Shown here piece by piece: positions 57,118 to 64,000 of a DNA stretch of 64,000 nt. The notes under the pieces are model-generated. The model did no database searches, was not told where the DNA came from, and saw only the letters and a list, made by a program, of their open reading frames with translations. Each line of letters opens with the position of its first letter. Position 1 is the first letter of the stretch. The stretch is from Halorubrum salinarum (GTDB lineage Archaea > Halobacteriota > Halobacteria > Halobacteriales > Haloferacaceae), in the NCBI RefSeq assembly GCF_013267195.1, contig NZ_CP053941.1, forward strand, positions 1,302,001 to 1,366,000, read 5' to 3'. The position numbers and the translations under genes are program-made.

Positions 57118-57573
57118 ATGGCGGACGAATCTGAAACCCAGTCCGAGGCCGACGGCGGATCCGGCCGCGACGCCCCCTCGCTGCTCGGGCGCTCGCTGTA
57201 CGGCGGCGTCCTCGCGTACATGGCCGTCGACGGGTTCAGGAACAACGACAAGCGGGTCGCCGTCGCCGAGGAGAAGGGCGTGCCGATGCCCGACGTGCTG
57301 GTCCCGTTCGTCACCGGGATGCTGCTGGTCGCCAACCTCGGCATCGTCCTCTGGCGGCTCCCGCGGGCGGCCGCAGGCGCGCTCGTCGTCTTCTTCCTCG
57401 GGACGACGCCCGCCATCCACGACTTCTGGACGATGGAGGGCAAAGAGCGGCAGGGCAACAAGATCAACTTCCTGAAGAACCTCGCGTTGCTCGGCGGCGC
57501 CCTCATCTTCCTCGACGCCGCGGGCGGGAGCGACGAGGCGAGCGCCCCCTCGACCGATCGCGACGAGACGTGA
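57118..57573 (+). CDS. DoxX family membrane protein
   Basis: 151 residues. Four hydrophobic segments and the DoxX-like AYMAVDGFRNNDKRVAVAEEKG, then PDVLVPFVTGMLL and HDFWTMEGKERQGNKINFLKNLALLGG. DoxX proteins are membrane parts of quinone-linked oxidation or redox defence systems. The ATG follows the propeller stop directly with a GAGGTGG ribosome site in the end of that gene. It is the last gene of the island. Confidence 0.85.
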   Translation: MADESETQSEADGGSGRDAPSLLGRSLYGGVLAYMAVDGFRNNDKRVAVAEEKGVPMPDVLVPFVTGMLLVANLGIVLWRLPRAAAGALVVFFLGTTPAIHDFWTMEGKERQGNKINFLKNLALLGGALIFLDAAGGSDEASAPSTDRDET

Positions 57574-57779
57574 CCGGTCCCGGATTTCGGGTAACCGGCC
57601 CCGAATTTCGGGTCCGTCCGGCGTCGACGCTCCGGATCGGGGATGTCTGACGCAGTTCTTAAGTGAGAGCGGCGAGGACCCTACCGTAATTCCCCGAACG
57701 GGCGTCGAGCGCACGGATCGAACGGCGTCGCGAAACGACCGCGGTGTTCGGGTCAACCACACACGGACTGGAGGTCAGG

Positions 57780-58421
57780 ATGGGACTGCTCACGAATCTC
57801 AGAGACAGCATATCGCGGGTCACGGACGGCCTGTTCGCGGCCGACGAGCCCAAGCGGATCGGGATCTACGGACCGCCGAACGCCGGCAAAACGACCCTCG
57901 CAAACCGGATCGCACGCGACTGGACGGGTGACGCCGTCGGGCCCGAGAGCCACATCCCCCACGAGACTCGCCGGGCCCGCCGGAAGGAGAACGTGGAGAT
58001 CGAGCGCAACGGGCGCAAGGTCACCATCGACATCGTCGACACTCCCGGGGTGACGACGAAGGTCGACTACAAGGAGTTCCTCGACCACGACATGGAGAAG
58101 GACGACGCCGTCCGCCGGTCGCGCGAGGCGACCGAGGGCGTCGCGGAGGCGATGCACTGGCTCCGCGAGGACGTCGACGGCGTCATCTACGTGCTCGACT
58201 CCACCACCGACCCGTTCACGCAGGTGAACACGATGCTGATCGGGATCATCGAGTCGCAGGACCTGCCGGCGCTCATCCTCGCGAACAAGACGGACCTGGA
58301 GGGGTCGGACGTCCAGCAGATCGCGAACGCCTTCCCGCAACACGAGACGATTCCGCTGTCCGCGCTGGAGGGCGACAACATGGACGAAGTGTACACCAAG
58401 ATCGCGGAGTACTTCGGCTAA
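57780..58421 (+). CDS. oapA: Era-like GTPase, origin-associated (OapA-like)
   Basis: 213 residues from an ATG with a perfect GGAGGT ribosome site. GTPase motifs: GPPNAGKT (31-38), DIVDTPGV, LANKTDLE and SALEGD. It heads a three-gene operon (GTPase, DUF2073, zinc-ribbon) that in Haloferax volcanii lies next to the chromosome origin and was named oapABC for origin-associated proteins. Their precise job is unresolved. The symbol is assigned by that synteny and family, not by a direct comparison. Confidence 0.85.
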   Translation: MGLLTNLRDSISRVTDGLFAADEPKRIGIYGPPNAGKTTLANRIARDWTGDAVGPESHIPHETRRARRKENVEIERNGRKVTIDIVDTPGVTTKVDYKEFLDHDMEKDDAVRRSREATEGVAEAMHWLREDVDGVIYVLDSTTDPFTQVNTMLIGIIESQDLPALILANKTDLEGSDVQQIANAFPQHETIPLSALEGDNMDEVYTKIAEYFG

Positions 58422-58834
58422 TGGCCGGTCCGAAAGCCAACGTCGACGCCGCGGACGACCCGGACGACGGCGACGACGGCGTCCGGATCGACATGATAAG
58501 CGGCGCGCGGATGGAGGGGCTCACCGGGATGGAGAAGATCCGGCTCATCCTCGACGGCGTCCGCGACGGCAACATCGTCATCCTCGAGGAGGGGCTCTCC
58601 CCGGACGAGGAGTCGAAGCTCATCGAGGTGACGATGACCGAGATCAGCCCCGACGACTTCACCGGCATCGAGATAGAGACGTACCCGAAGGCCGAGGCGG
58701 GCGACCAGAGCTTCCTCGACAAGCTGATGGGCCGCGAGTCGACCCAGAAGCTCACCGTCATCGGCCCGGCGAACCGCATCGAGACCCTCCACAAAGACGA
58801 GAACCTCATCAGCACGCTCGTCTCCCGCAAGTAG
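58421..58834 (+). CDS. oapB: DUF2073 protein, origin-associated (OapB-like)
   Basis: 137 residues, its ATG overlapping the GTPase stop (TAATG). The segment ISGARMEGLTGMEKIRLILDGVRDGNIVILEEG and the later LIEVTMTEISPDDFTGIEIETYP (read in parts) are the DUF2073 core, an RNA-binding-like small alpha/beta domain. Second gene of the operon; the function is likely tied to the GTPase. Confidence 0.85.
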   Translation: MAGPKANVDAADDPDDGDDGVRIDMISGARMEGLTGMEKIRLILDGVRDGNIVILEEGLSPDEESKLIEVTMTEISPDDFTGIEIETYPKAEAGDQSFLDKLMGRESTQKLTVIGPANRIETLHKDENLISTLVSRK

Positions 58835-59473
58835 ATGCCCCATCAGTGTACCTCCTGCGGGCGGACGTTCCCCGACGGTTCCAAGGAGATGCTGTCGGGC
58901 TGTCCCGACTGCGGCGGGAACAAGTTCCAGTTCAAGCCCGCCGGAGCCGCGTCCGACGCCGGCGCCGACGAGGGCGGCCGGGCGTCCGAGTCCGCGCCCG
59001 ACCCGTCCGACCGGACGGCCCCGAGCCCGGACGACTCGCCAGCGGCGACGCCCGACGAGCCCGCGGCCGACCGCCGCCCGACCGAGCCCGCGGACGCGGC
59101 GCCGAGCGACGCCTCCGCGAGCGCCGACGCCCCGGGCGAGTCCGACGGCACCGAACAGATCGCGGACCGGAGCGACGAGGACACCGCGCAGGCGAGCGCC
59201 CGCTCGGAGGTGGTGTCGCCGGACGAACTCGACCGCGCGAGCCGCGACGTCGAGCCCGCGGAGACACCGGCGGCGGAGGAGCCCCAGCCCGGTATCGACG
59301 CGCTCCGCGACGAACTGAACGACCAGTTCGAGAGCATCCGCATCGTCAGCCCCGGACAGTACGAGCTCAACCTGATGGAGCTGTACGACAGACAGGAGTA
59401 CATCATCTCCCTCCAGGAGGACGGCCGGTACGTCATCGAGATGCCCGACGCGTGGGGCATCCAGGACGAGTAG
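58835..59473 (+). CDS. oapC: Zinc-ribbon origin-associated protein (OapC-like)
   Basis: 212 residues starting directly at the end of DUF2073. The N-terminal zinc ribbon is HQCTSCGRTFPDGSKE ... GCPDCGG (two CxxC). A long acidic Ala/Ser/Pro-rich linker (about 40-140) leads to a compact C-terminal domain (SIRIVSPGQYELNLMELYDRQEYIISLQEDGRYVIEMPDAWG, read in parts) that ends the family. This is the OapC-type zinc-ribbon protein. The linker length varies among relatives. Confidence 0.85.
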   Translation: MPHQCTSCGRTFPDGSKEMLSGCPDCGGNKFQFKPAGAASDAGADEGGRASESAPDPSDRTAPSPDDSPAATPDEPAADRRPTEPADAAPSDASASADAPGESDGTEQIADRSDEDTAQASARSEVVSPDELDRASRDVEPAETPAAEEPQPGIDALRDELNDQFESIRIVSPGQYELNLMELYDRQEYIISLQEDGRYVIEMPDAWGIQDE

Positions 59474-59878
59474 CGACCTCCCCGCCCCGCCCCCGCAGTC
59501 CCCGCCCCCGCAGTCCCGGACCCTGACCCCACGGCCCCCGACTCCCCGCCTCCGACTCCCCGGTCCCTCGGTTCCGCGGTCGCCGCGCCGCGTTCCGCGA
59601 CCCCCTTCCCCGTCGCTCGACGCCGCCCGGATCTCCGGTGATCGTTCGTTTCGCTTTCCCGGCGTCTCCCCCGTCCTTTCGTGCGGTTCTGCGATTCGGG
59701 CGACCCTTGTCGAAGAGGATACTGTTATCCGGCTTCCTCCGCTACGCAGTGGCATGTTTACCGATCGCCGCCGACCGGGCCGGGACTCCGGCTCCGGTTC
59801 GGGCCGCGCCGTCCCGCTCGCCCGCCGCCGACCGCACCCCCGACACCGAGCGCCTCGCGCTCCCGACGAGGTAGCCGC
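59474..59878 (+). promoter_or_regulatory. C-rich intergenic tract and lysC leader
   Basis: 405 bases. The first 150 are almost only C, G and T on the plus strand with a 15-base unit repeated twice (59489-59518), so the minus strand is G-run-rich and could form quadruplexes. Near the right end is a CTGTTATCC box (about 59725) and from 59754 a 44-codon frame that overlaps lysC; its Arg-rich content argues against a real gene. A GAGGT ribosome site precedes lysC. Confidence 0.4.
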
Positions 59879-61060
59879 ATGCGCGTAGTCGCGAAGTTCG
59901 GCGGCACGAGCCTCGGGAGCGGCGACCGGATCGAACGCGCGGCCGACTCGGTCGCGAGCGCGGTCGCCGCCGGCCACGAGATCGCGGTCGTCGCGAGCGC
60001 GATGGGGTCGACCACCGACGACCTCCTCGACGACATCACCTTCGAGACGGACGACGCCGACCGCGCCGAGATCGTCTCGATGGGCGAGCGCACCAGCGTC
60101 CGGATGCTGAAGGCGGCGCTGTCGGTCCGCGACGTCGACGCCGTCTTCCTCGAACCCGGCCATCCTGACTGGCCGGTCATCACGGACGAGCTCGGCGAGG
60201 TCGACGTGGCGGAGACGAAGAAGCGCGCGCGGAAGGTCGCCGCCGAGATGGACGGCGTCGTCCCGATCATCACCGGGTTCCTCGCCGAGGACCACGACGG
60301 CAACGTCACCACGCTCGGGCGCGGCGGGTCGGACACGACCGCGGTGATGCTCGGCAACTACATGGACGCCGACGAGGTCGTGATCGTCACCGACGTGGAG
60401 GGCGTGATGACGGGCGACCCGCGCGTCGTCGAGGGCGCGCGCAACGTCGGGCAGATCACCGTCGACGAGCTTCGAAACCTCTCGTTCCGCGGGGCCGAGG
60501 TCGTCGCGCCATCCGCGCTCTCGTACAAGGACGAGGACCTCGCCGTCCGGGTCGTCCACTACCAGCACGGCGACCTCCTCCGCGGGGGCACCCGGATCGA
60601 GGGCGAGTTCGAGAGCCTGATCGACATGCGCGAGGAGCCGCTGGCGTGTCTCACCATCGCCGGCCGGGCGATCCGCAACCGACCCGGGATCCTCTCGGAG
60701 CTGGCGAACGCGCTCCGCGCCGAGGAGATCAACATCGACGCGGTCGCCTCCGGCATGGACTCGGTCACCTTCTACGTCGACGTCGAGGTCGCTGAGACCG
60801 CCGAGGCGCTGCTCCACGAGGCGGTCGTCACCGACGAGGCGCTCTCCTCGGTCACCGTCGCCGACCCCATCGCCGTGATCCGCGTCACGGGCGGCGAGCT
60901 CCCGAACCAGTCCGGCGTCATCCAGGACATCATCGCGCCCATCGCGGACGCCGGGATCAACATCATCGACCTGATCACCAGCGCCACCTCCGTCGCGGTG
61001 TTCGTCGACTGGGACGACCGCGAGGAGGCGCTCGAAATCGTCCAACAGCGGTTCGACTGA
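59879..61060 (+). CDS. lysC: Aspartate kinase
   Basis: 393 residues starting MRVVAKFGGTSLGSG (the KFGGTS motif of the kinase fold binds ATP). GRGGSDTTAVMLG and TDVEGVMTGDP follow. Two C-terminal ACT domains (about 255-393; TIAGRAIRNRPGILSEL and IRVTGGELPNQSGVIQDI) suggest feedback control by an amino acid, lysine or threonine. It starts the aspartate pathway to Lys, Met, Thr and Ile. It is a single gene here. Confidence 0.95.
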   Translation: MRVVAKFGGTSLGSGDRIERAADSVASAVAAGHEIAVVASAMGSTTDDLLDDITFETDDADRAEIVSMGERTSVRMLKAALSVRDVDAVFLEPGHPDWPVITDELGEVDVAETKKRARKVAAEMDGVVPIITGFLAEDHDGNVTTLGRGGSDTTAVMLGNYMDADEVVIVTDVEGVMTGDPRVVEGARNVGQITVDELRNLSFRGAEVVAPSALSYKDEDLAVRVVHYQHGDLLRGGTRIEGEFESLIDMREEPLACLTIAGRAIRNRPGILSELANALRAEEINIDAVASGMDSVTFYVDVEVAETAEALLHEAVVTDEALSSVTVADPIAVIRVTGGELPNQSGVIQDIIAPIADAGINIIDLITSATSVAVFVDWDDREEALEIVQQRFD

Positions 61061-61091
61061 CCGGAGCGCTCCGGCCCGACCTCCCCGGCCT

Positions 61092-61532
61092 TCAGCCGCT
61101 CTCCTCCGGATCGAACCGGTACCGCGTCGTCGTCGCGCCGTCGATCCGCGGTCCCGAGCCGACCGCCTCGAACCCGACCGCCTCCGCCGCGTCGGCCGCG
61201 GTCCCGTCGGCGGGCAGGACGGCCTCGACGGTCATCCCCTCCCGGGTCGCGAACCCCACCGGCTCCTCGAACAGGCGCTCGACCGGGTCGGGGGCGCCCT
61301 CGACGTTCGTCACGTGGACGACGCCGTCCCGCACGTCGAACGCGACGAACCCCGCGACCGCGTCGACCGCGGTGTCGTCGCCGGCGTCCGCGTCGGCGGC
61401 CGGGTCGGCCCCGTCGGTCACCCCGACGCGGACCGACCGGTCGTGGATCATGTCGCGGACCACGCCCTCGGGGCGCCCCGTCATCGACGCGAGGGCCGCG
61501 GCGTCGGCCTCGACCCCGTCGCGAACTCGCAT
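61092..61532 (-). CDS. GNAT-like acetyltransferase, weak
   Basis: 146 residues starting MRVRDGVEADAAALASMTGRPEGVV. The start and the AGFVAFDVRDGVVHVTNVEG strand pair fit a GNAT fold, but the acetyl-CoA loop (Q/RxxGxG/A) is not clear. The region 45-60 is acidic and variable. A small alpha/beta acetyltransferase relative is the best guess. Convergent with lysC. Confidence 0.5.
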   Translation of the reverse strand: MRVRDGVEADAAALASMTGRPEGVVRDMIHDRSVRVGVTDGADPAADADAGDDTAVDAVAGFVAFDVRDGVVHVTNVEGAPDPVERLFEEPVGFATREGMTVEAVLPADGTAADAAEAVGFEAVGSGPRIDGATTTRYRFDPEESG

Positions 61533-61621
61533 ACCTCCGCACTCTCCCCCGGCGACATAAAATCGCCGCCCGGTCGCCGCGGACCGGATGATTTTAACGA
61601 CCGGCGCGCCCAGTGGCACGC

Positions 61622-61711
61622 ATGAACAAATCGACCCAGATCGTGGTTGGTACGGTCGGCGTCTCGGCCGTCCTCTCGGTGCTCATCGTCCTCTCGTACG
61701 TCTTCGCCTGA
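61622..61711 (+). CDS. Single-pass membrane microprotein, 29 residues
   Basis: MNKSTQIVVGTVGVSAVLSV then a hydrophobic run to SYVFA: one membrane segment with a basic start. Its TGA overlaps the next ATG (TGATG), so the two are translated together. A TTTTAACG box about 32 bases upstream gives a promoter. It may anchor or regulate the downstream protein. Confidence 0.55.
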   Translation: MNKSTQIVVGTVGVSAVLSVLIVLSYVFA

Positions 61712-62592
61712 TGTTCTCGTCCCGGTCGCTCGACGACGACCTCGCGGCGGTCCGCGACCGGTACGCGCCCGGCTCGCCCGTCCTCGACGTCGACGCCGAC
61801 TTCGAGACGCTCCCGCCGGCGGCCGCGGAGGACCTCGGGCTCTTCGTCGACGGGCTCGACCCCGCCTCCTACCCGACCGAGTGGCTCCCGGACTCGGTCC
61901 CGGACCTGCTCCGGAAGCACACCGGGCCGGCGTTCACCGTCGGACTGCCCGGCGACGGCACGGTCGTCCGGACGGCCCAGACCGACCCGCCGGCCGTCCT
62001 CGTCAAGCGCCGCGCGGAGGGGACGCCGGACGACTTCCTCGCGTTCCTGATCGCCGAGCGGCTGGTTCAGATCGGTCACGAGCCGGCGCCGGGCGCGGTC
62101 CGCGGCGACGCCTCGAACGGCGGCGACTCGGCCGGCCTCCCCGAGTCGTTCCTGCCCTTCTTCGGCGAGCGCTACCGCGACCTCGACGCCGCGATCCGCC
62201 GCCCGGACCCGGAGACCGGCGAGTCGACGACCGGGTTCGGTCCGACCGACGTCTTCCAGGTCGCGAACGCGCTGTTCGACGCGTGGGTCGGGCTCCACAC
62301 CCGCGACGCGTTCGCCTCGTGGGCCGACGAGTATCCCCGGCTGTTCGGCGCGTGGGTCGACGCGGGCGACCGGCTCTCCGGGCGGCTCGGTGACCTCTCC
62401 GGCGAGGTGGCGCGCGGCGACACCGACTTCCCGGCCGCGACGGAGTACGCCTGCTCGGCGGTCAAACACGACCTCGACCTGCCGGCGCCGTACGGCGCGC
62501 TCGACACGACCGCCTACCGGGAACGGGGGGCGCCCTACGCGGTCGCGTGGGCGGAGAAGACGTTCGCCGCGCTCGTCGACGACGAGGAGTAA
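61711..62592 (+). CDS. Hypothetical haloarchaeal protein (DUF7089-like)
   Basis: 293 residues. Largely helical with conserved-looking aromatic stretches (PTEWLPDSVPDLLRKHTGPAFT, LFDAWVGLHTRDAFASWADEYPRLFG, read in parts). No catalytic signature. Coupled to the membrane microprotein by overlap. I recall the neighbouring pair of haloarchaeal unknown families DUF7089/DUF7090 together, which fits this gene and the next on the opposite strand, but that name is from memory. Confidence 0.65.
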   Translation: MFSSRSLDDDLAAVRDRYAPGSPVLDVDADFETLPPAAAEDLGLFVDGLDPASYPTEWLPDSVPDLLRKHTGPAFTVGLPGDGTVVRTAQTDPPAVLVKRRAEGTPDDFLAFLIAERLVQIGHEPAPGAVRGDASNGGDSAGLPESFLPFFGERYRDLDAAIRRPDPETGESTTGFGPTDVFQVANALFDAWVGLHTRDAFASWADEYPRLFGAWVDAGDRLSGRLGDLSGEVARGDTDFPAATEYACSAVKHDLDLPAPYGALDTTAYRERGAPYAVAWAEKTFAALVDDEE

Positions 62593-62622
62593 CGGGGCGC
62601 GCGCTCGCGGCGAAACCGCCGT

Positions 62623-63201
62623 TCAGACGTCGACGACGACGTTGCCGTCGCCGTCGAGGTCGATGACGCCGTCGAACAGGTCGCGGAACCGGTCGAGGGT
62701 CGCGACCTCGTGGACCTCCTCGGAGAGGTGGAAGATGCCGACCGCGTCGTGTTCGTCGAGCAGGTCGAGGATCTCTGCGGCCGCCTCGTACACGGCGTCG
62801 TCGTCGGCGTAGTAGGCCATCTCGGTGAGCGAGTCGACGGAGACGCGCCGCTTCCCCTCGTTCTCCGTGAGGAACCGCTCGACGCGGTCGACGACGCCGT
62901 CGAGGTCGTCCGGCGCGGAGACGTAGTAGACGTCGTCGGACGTGCGGCGCGAGTAGCCGCGCTCGACGGAGAGGGTGTCGAGGATGGTCGCCTTCGTCTC
63001 GTCGACGTCGTAGTACTCCAGCTTCTGTTCGACCTCGCGCGCCGTGGTCCGCGTCGAGACGACGAGGAACGCGTCGGTGTCGGTCTTCAGGAAGTCCGTG
63101 TCGATCCGGTCCGTCTCGCCGATGCTCGGGTGGACGAGGAGCAGTCCGGTCCCGCCCGGTATCGCCTCCGGCCCATTCTCGATGGCGAGGGAGTAGTCCA
63201 T
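62623..63201 (-). CDS. RecA-like fold protein without Walker A (DUF7090-like)
   Basis: 192 residues. The alternation GTGLLLVHPSIG, AFLVVSTRTTAREVEQKLEYYD, ATILDTLS, and RRVSVDSLTEMAYYADDDAVYEAAAEILDLLDEH (read in parts) resembles KaiC/HTR-like RecA-superfamily proteins in which the P-loop has been lost. It probably binds a partner rather than ATP. Convergent with the previous gene. Confidence 0.6.
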   Translation of the reverse strand: MDYSLAIENGPEAIPGGTGLLLVHPSIGETDRIDTDFLKTDTDAFLVVSTRTTAREVEQKLEYYDVDETKATILDTLSVERGYSRRTSDDVYYVSAPDDLDGVVDRVERFLTENEGKRRVSVDSLTEMAYYADDDAVYEAAAEILDLLDEHDAVGIFHLSEEVHEVATLDRFRDLFDGVIDLDGDGNVVVDV

Positions 63202-63307
63202 GGGATCGGAACTCGCCGGACCGACTTAACGGTGCGGGCCGGGGCATCTCAGACCGTCCGACTCCGGCGGGTCGCTCGGTCCGCGTCCGACCGGCGTCGC
63301 GGTCGCT

Positions 63308-63340
63308 CACGTTCTCCCCTTCGTTTCGTTTGGAGGTTCT
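63308..63340 (-). promoter_or_regulatory. ORB-like motif in the intergenic region
   Basis: Core GAAACGAAGGGG at 63316-63327 in the minus strand, identical to the right ORB core, in a 236-base gap between divergent genes. Confidence 0.35.
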
Positions 63341-63437
63341 GATAGGAACGCGCCGACCGGTTACTCGCCCGCCCGCGAGCCGACGCCCTCGGTCTCGCCG
63401 GTCGGTTTTTTTGCCCCGCCCGCCGTCGGTGCGGTCG

Positions 63438-64000
63438 ATGCCCGGGCACGACTCCGCGCGCGACGTCTACCGGCAGGCGCTCCCGGTGATAGCCGTCAGC
63501 CTGATCGCCGGGCTGTTCGCGGGGACGATACTCGCCTCCGAGACCATGCGTGCGAACATCGCGGAGGTCCCCGGCCTCCTGCTGCTTTTGCCGGCGTTCC
63601 TCGCGACCCGCGGCGGGGTGTACGGCTCGCTCGGCGCCCGGCTCTCGACCGGCCTCCACCAGGGGATCATCGAGCCGCGGTTCCGCCCGGACCGCCGGCT
63701 CACGAACGCCGTCGTCGCCTCCTTCCTCAACGGGATGACCGTCTCCGTGTTCATCGCGGTCGTCACCTACGCGACGCTCGTCCTGTTCGGCGACGGCGGG
63801 AGCCTCTTCCAGCTGGTCGGCGTGATGGTCGTCGCCGGCTTCCTCTCCGCCGTCCTCATGATCACCGTGCTCATCGCGGTCATCTTCGTCGGCTACCGCC
63901 GCGGGCTCGACCCCGACAACGTCATCGGGCCGGTCGTCACGACGCTCGGCGACGTGTTCGGGGTGTTCTTCCTCCTCGTCGGGGTGGCCGTCGTGGGGGC
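63438..64000 (+). CDS. MgtE-like divalent cation transporter, 3' partial
   Basis: 188 residues visible, running off the window. Hydrophobic segments with LPAFLATRGGVYGSLGARLSTGLH and RLTNAVVASFLNGM match the MgtE/SLC41 integral membrane domain, in which the conserved Gly-rich segment lines the magnesium path. The N-terminal CBS domains of bacterial MgtE are missing, as usual for the archaeal type that is coded as two half-proteins; the second half would lie just beyond the window. Confidence 0.8.
   Translation, partial: MPGHDSARDVYRQALPVIAVSLIAGLFAGTILASETMRANIAEVPGLLLLLPAFLATRGGVYGSLGARLSTGLHQGIIEPRFRPDRRLTNAVVASFLNGMTVSVFIAVVTYATLVLFGDGGSLFQLVGVMVVAGFLSAVLMITVLIAVIFVGYRRGLDPDNVIGPVVTTLGDVFGVFFLLVGVAVVG

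Noticed and set aside
59754-59888. 44-codon frame overlapping the lysC start
   Set aside because: Promoter box fits, but the translation is Arg/Pro-rich with no Lys or Thr codon enrichment that an attenuator would need; kept only as a note.

Overview
This 64 kb window comes from the main chromosome of an extremely halophilic archaeon (class Halobacteria), most probably Halorubrum or a close relative in the Haloferacales. The reasons are the very high GC content with G/C-ending codons, the strongly acidic deduced proteins, the many leaderless genes with a TTTAT/TTAA-type box about 26 bases before the start codon, the archaeal rRNA operon layout, and the signature genes (MC1 chromosomal protein, DP1 of DNA polymerase D, Orc1, a Sec11-type signal peptidase). 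The genus is an inference from the look of the 16S sequence; no search was run.

Layout. 1-9.3 kb: an RNase E/G-FAU-1-like RNA-binding protein (5' end outside the window), a large secreted GH97 glycosidase with unusual extra modules, and small housekeeping genes (NifU-like, membrane ferredoxin, PUA protein, EEP phosphatase, DUF1028). 9.3-17.7 kb: a tightly coupled operon prkA1-prkA2-yeaH-like-spoVR (stress kinase / VWA / SpoVR system). 17.8-20.4 kb: an alpha/beta hydrolase plus VOC dioxygenase pair and two membrane or secreted proteins. 20.4-26.2 kb: a complete rRNA operon on the minus strand (two promoters, 16S, tRNA-Ala, 23S, 5S, terminator hairpins) followed by a tRNA-Cys with its own promoter; long helices that bracket 16S and 23S can be read directly. 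26.3-36.4 kb: MC1, AbrB-like protein, pyrD, valS, a [3Fe-4S] ferredoxin between two inverted repeat copies, hemB, PHP phosphoesterase and haloarchaeal DUF families. 36.5-42.5 kb: membrane protein/epimerase pair, a lower-GC island with a tail-anchored protein and a tandem Lrp-like regulator, MBL hydrolase, PspAB-like, IMPACT family.

42.5-59.5 kb is the replication-origin neighbourhood. DNA polymerase D small subunit, signal peptidase and orc1 lie on one side of an intergenic region that carries a nearly textbook haloarchaeal oriC: two 29-bp ORB elements in inverted orientation around a 13-bp inverted repeat and an AT-rich unwinding region, plus a third ORB against the orc1 start. On the far side lie the three origin-associated genes (Era-like GTPase, DUF2073, zinc-ribbon protein). 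Between the origin and those genes sits a block of about 9.4 kb (48.1-57.6 kb) that looks like a self-contained regulon: CoA transferase, thiolase-like protein with Ser in place of the catalytic Cys, its zinc-ribbon partner, a TetR regulator, an amidohydrolase, an FAH-family hydrolase, a TatD-like hydrolase, a BNR/beta-propeller protein and a DoxX protein. The same palindrome, TTTACC-N4-GGTAAA, lies in the promoters of the CoA transferase, of the tetR/amidohydrolase pair and of the tatD/propeller pair. I regard this as the best candidate for an undescribed system here: a TetR-controlled CoA-dependent catabolic island parked beside the chromosome origin. Its substrate is unknown.

59.5-64 kb: a C-rich intergenic tract, aspartate kinase, small haloarchaeal proteins, and the start of an MgtE-like transporter that runs off the window.
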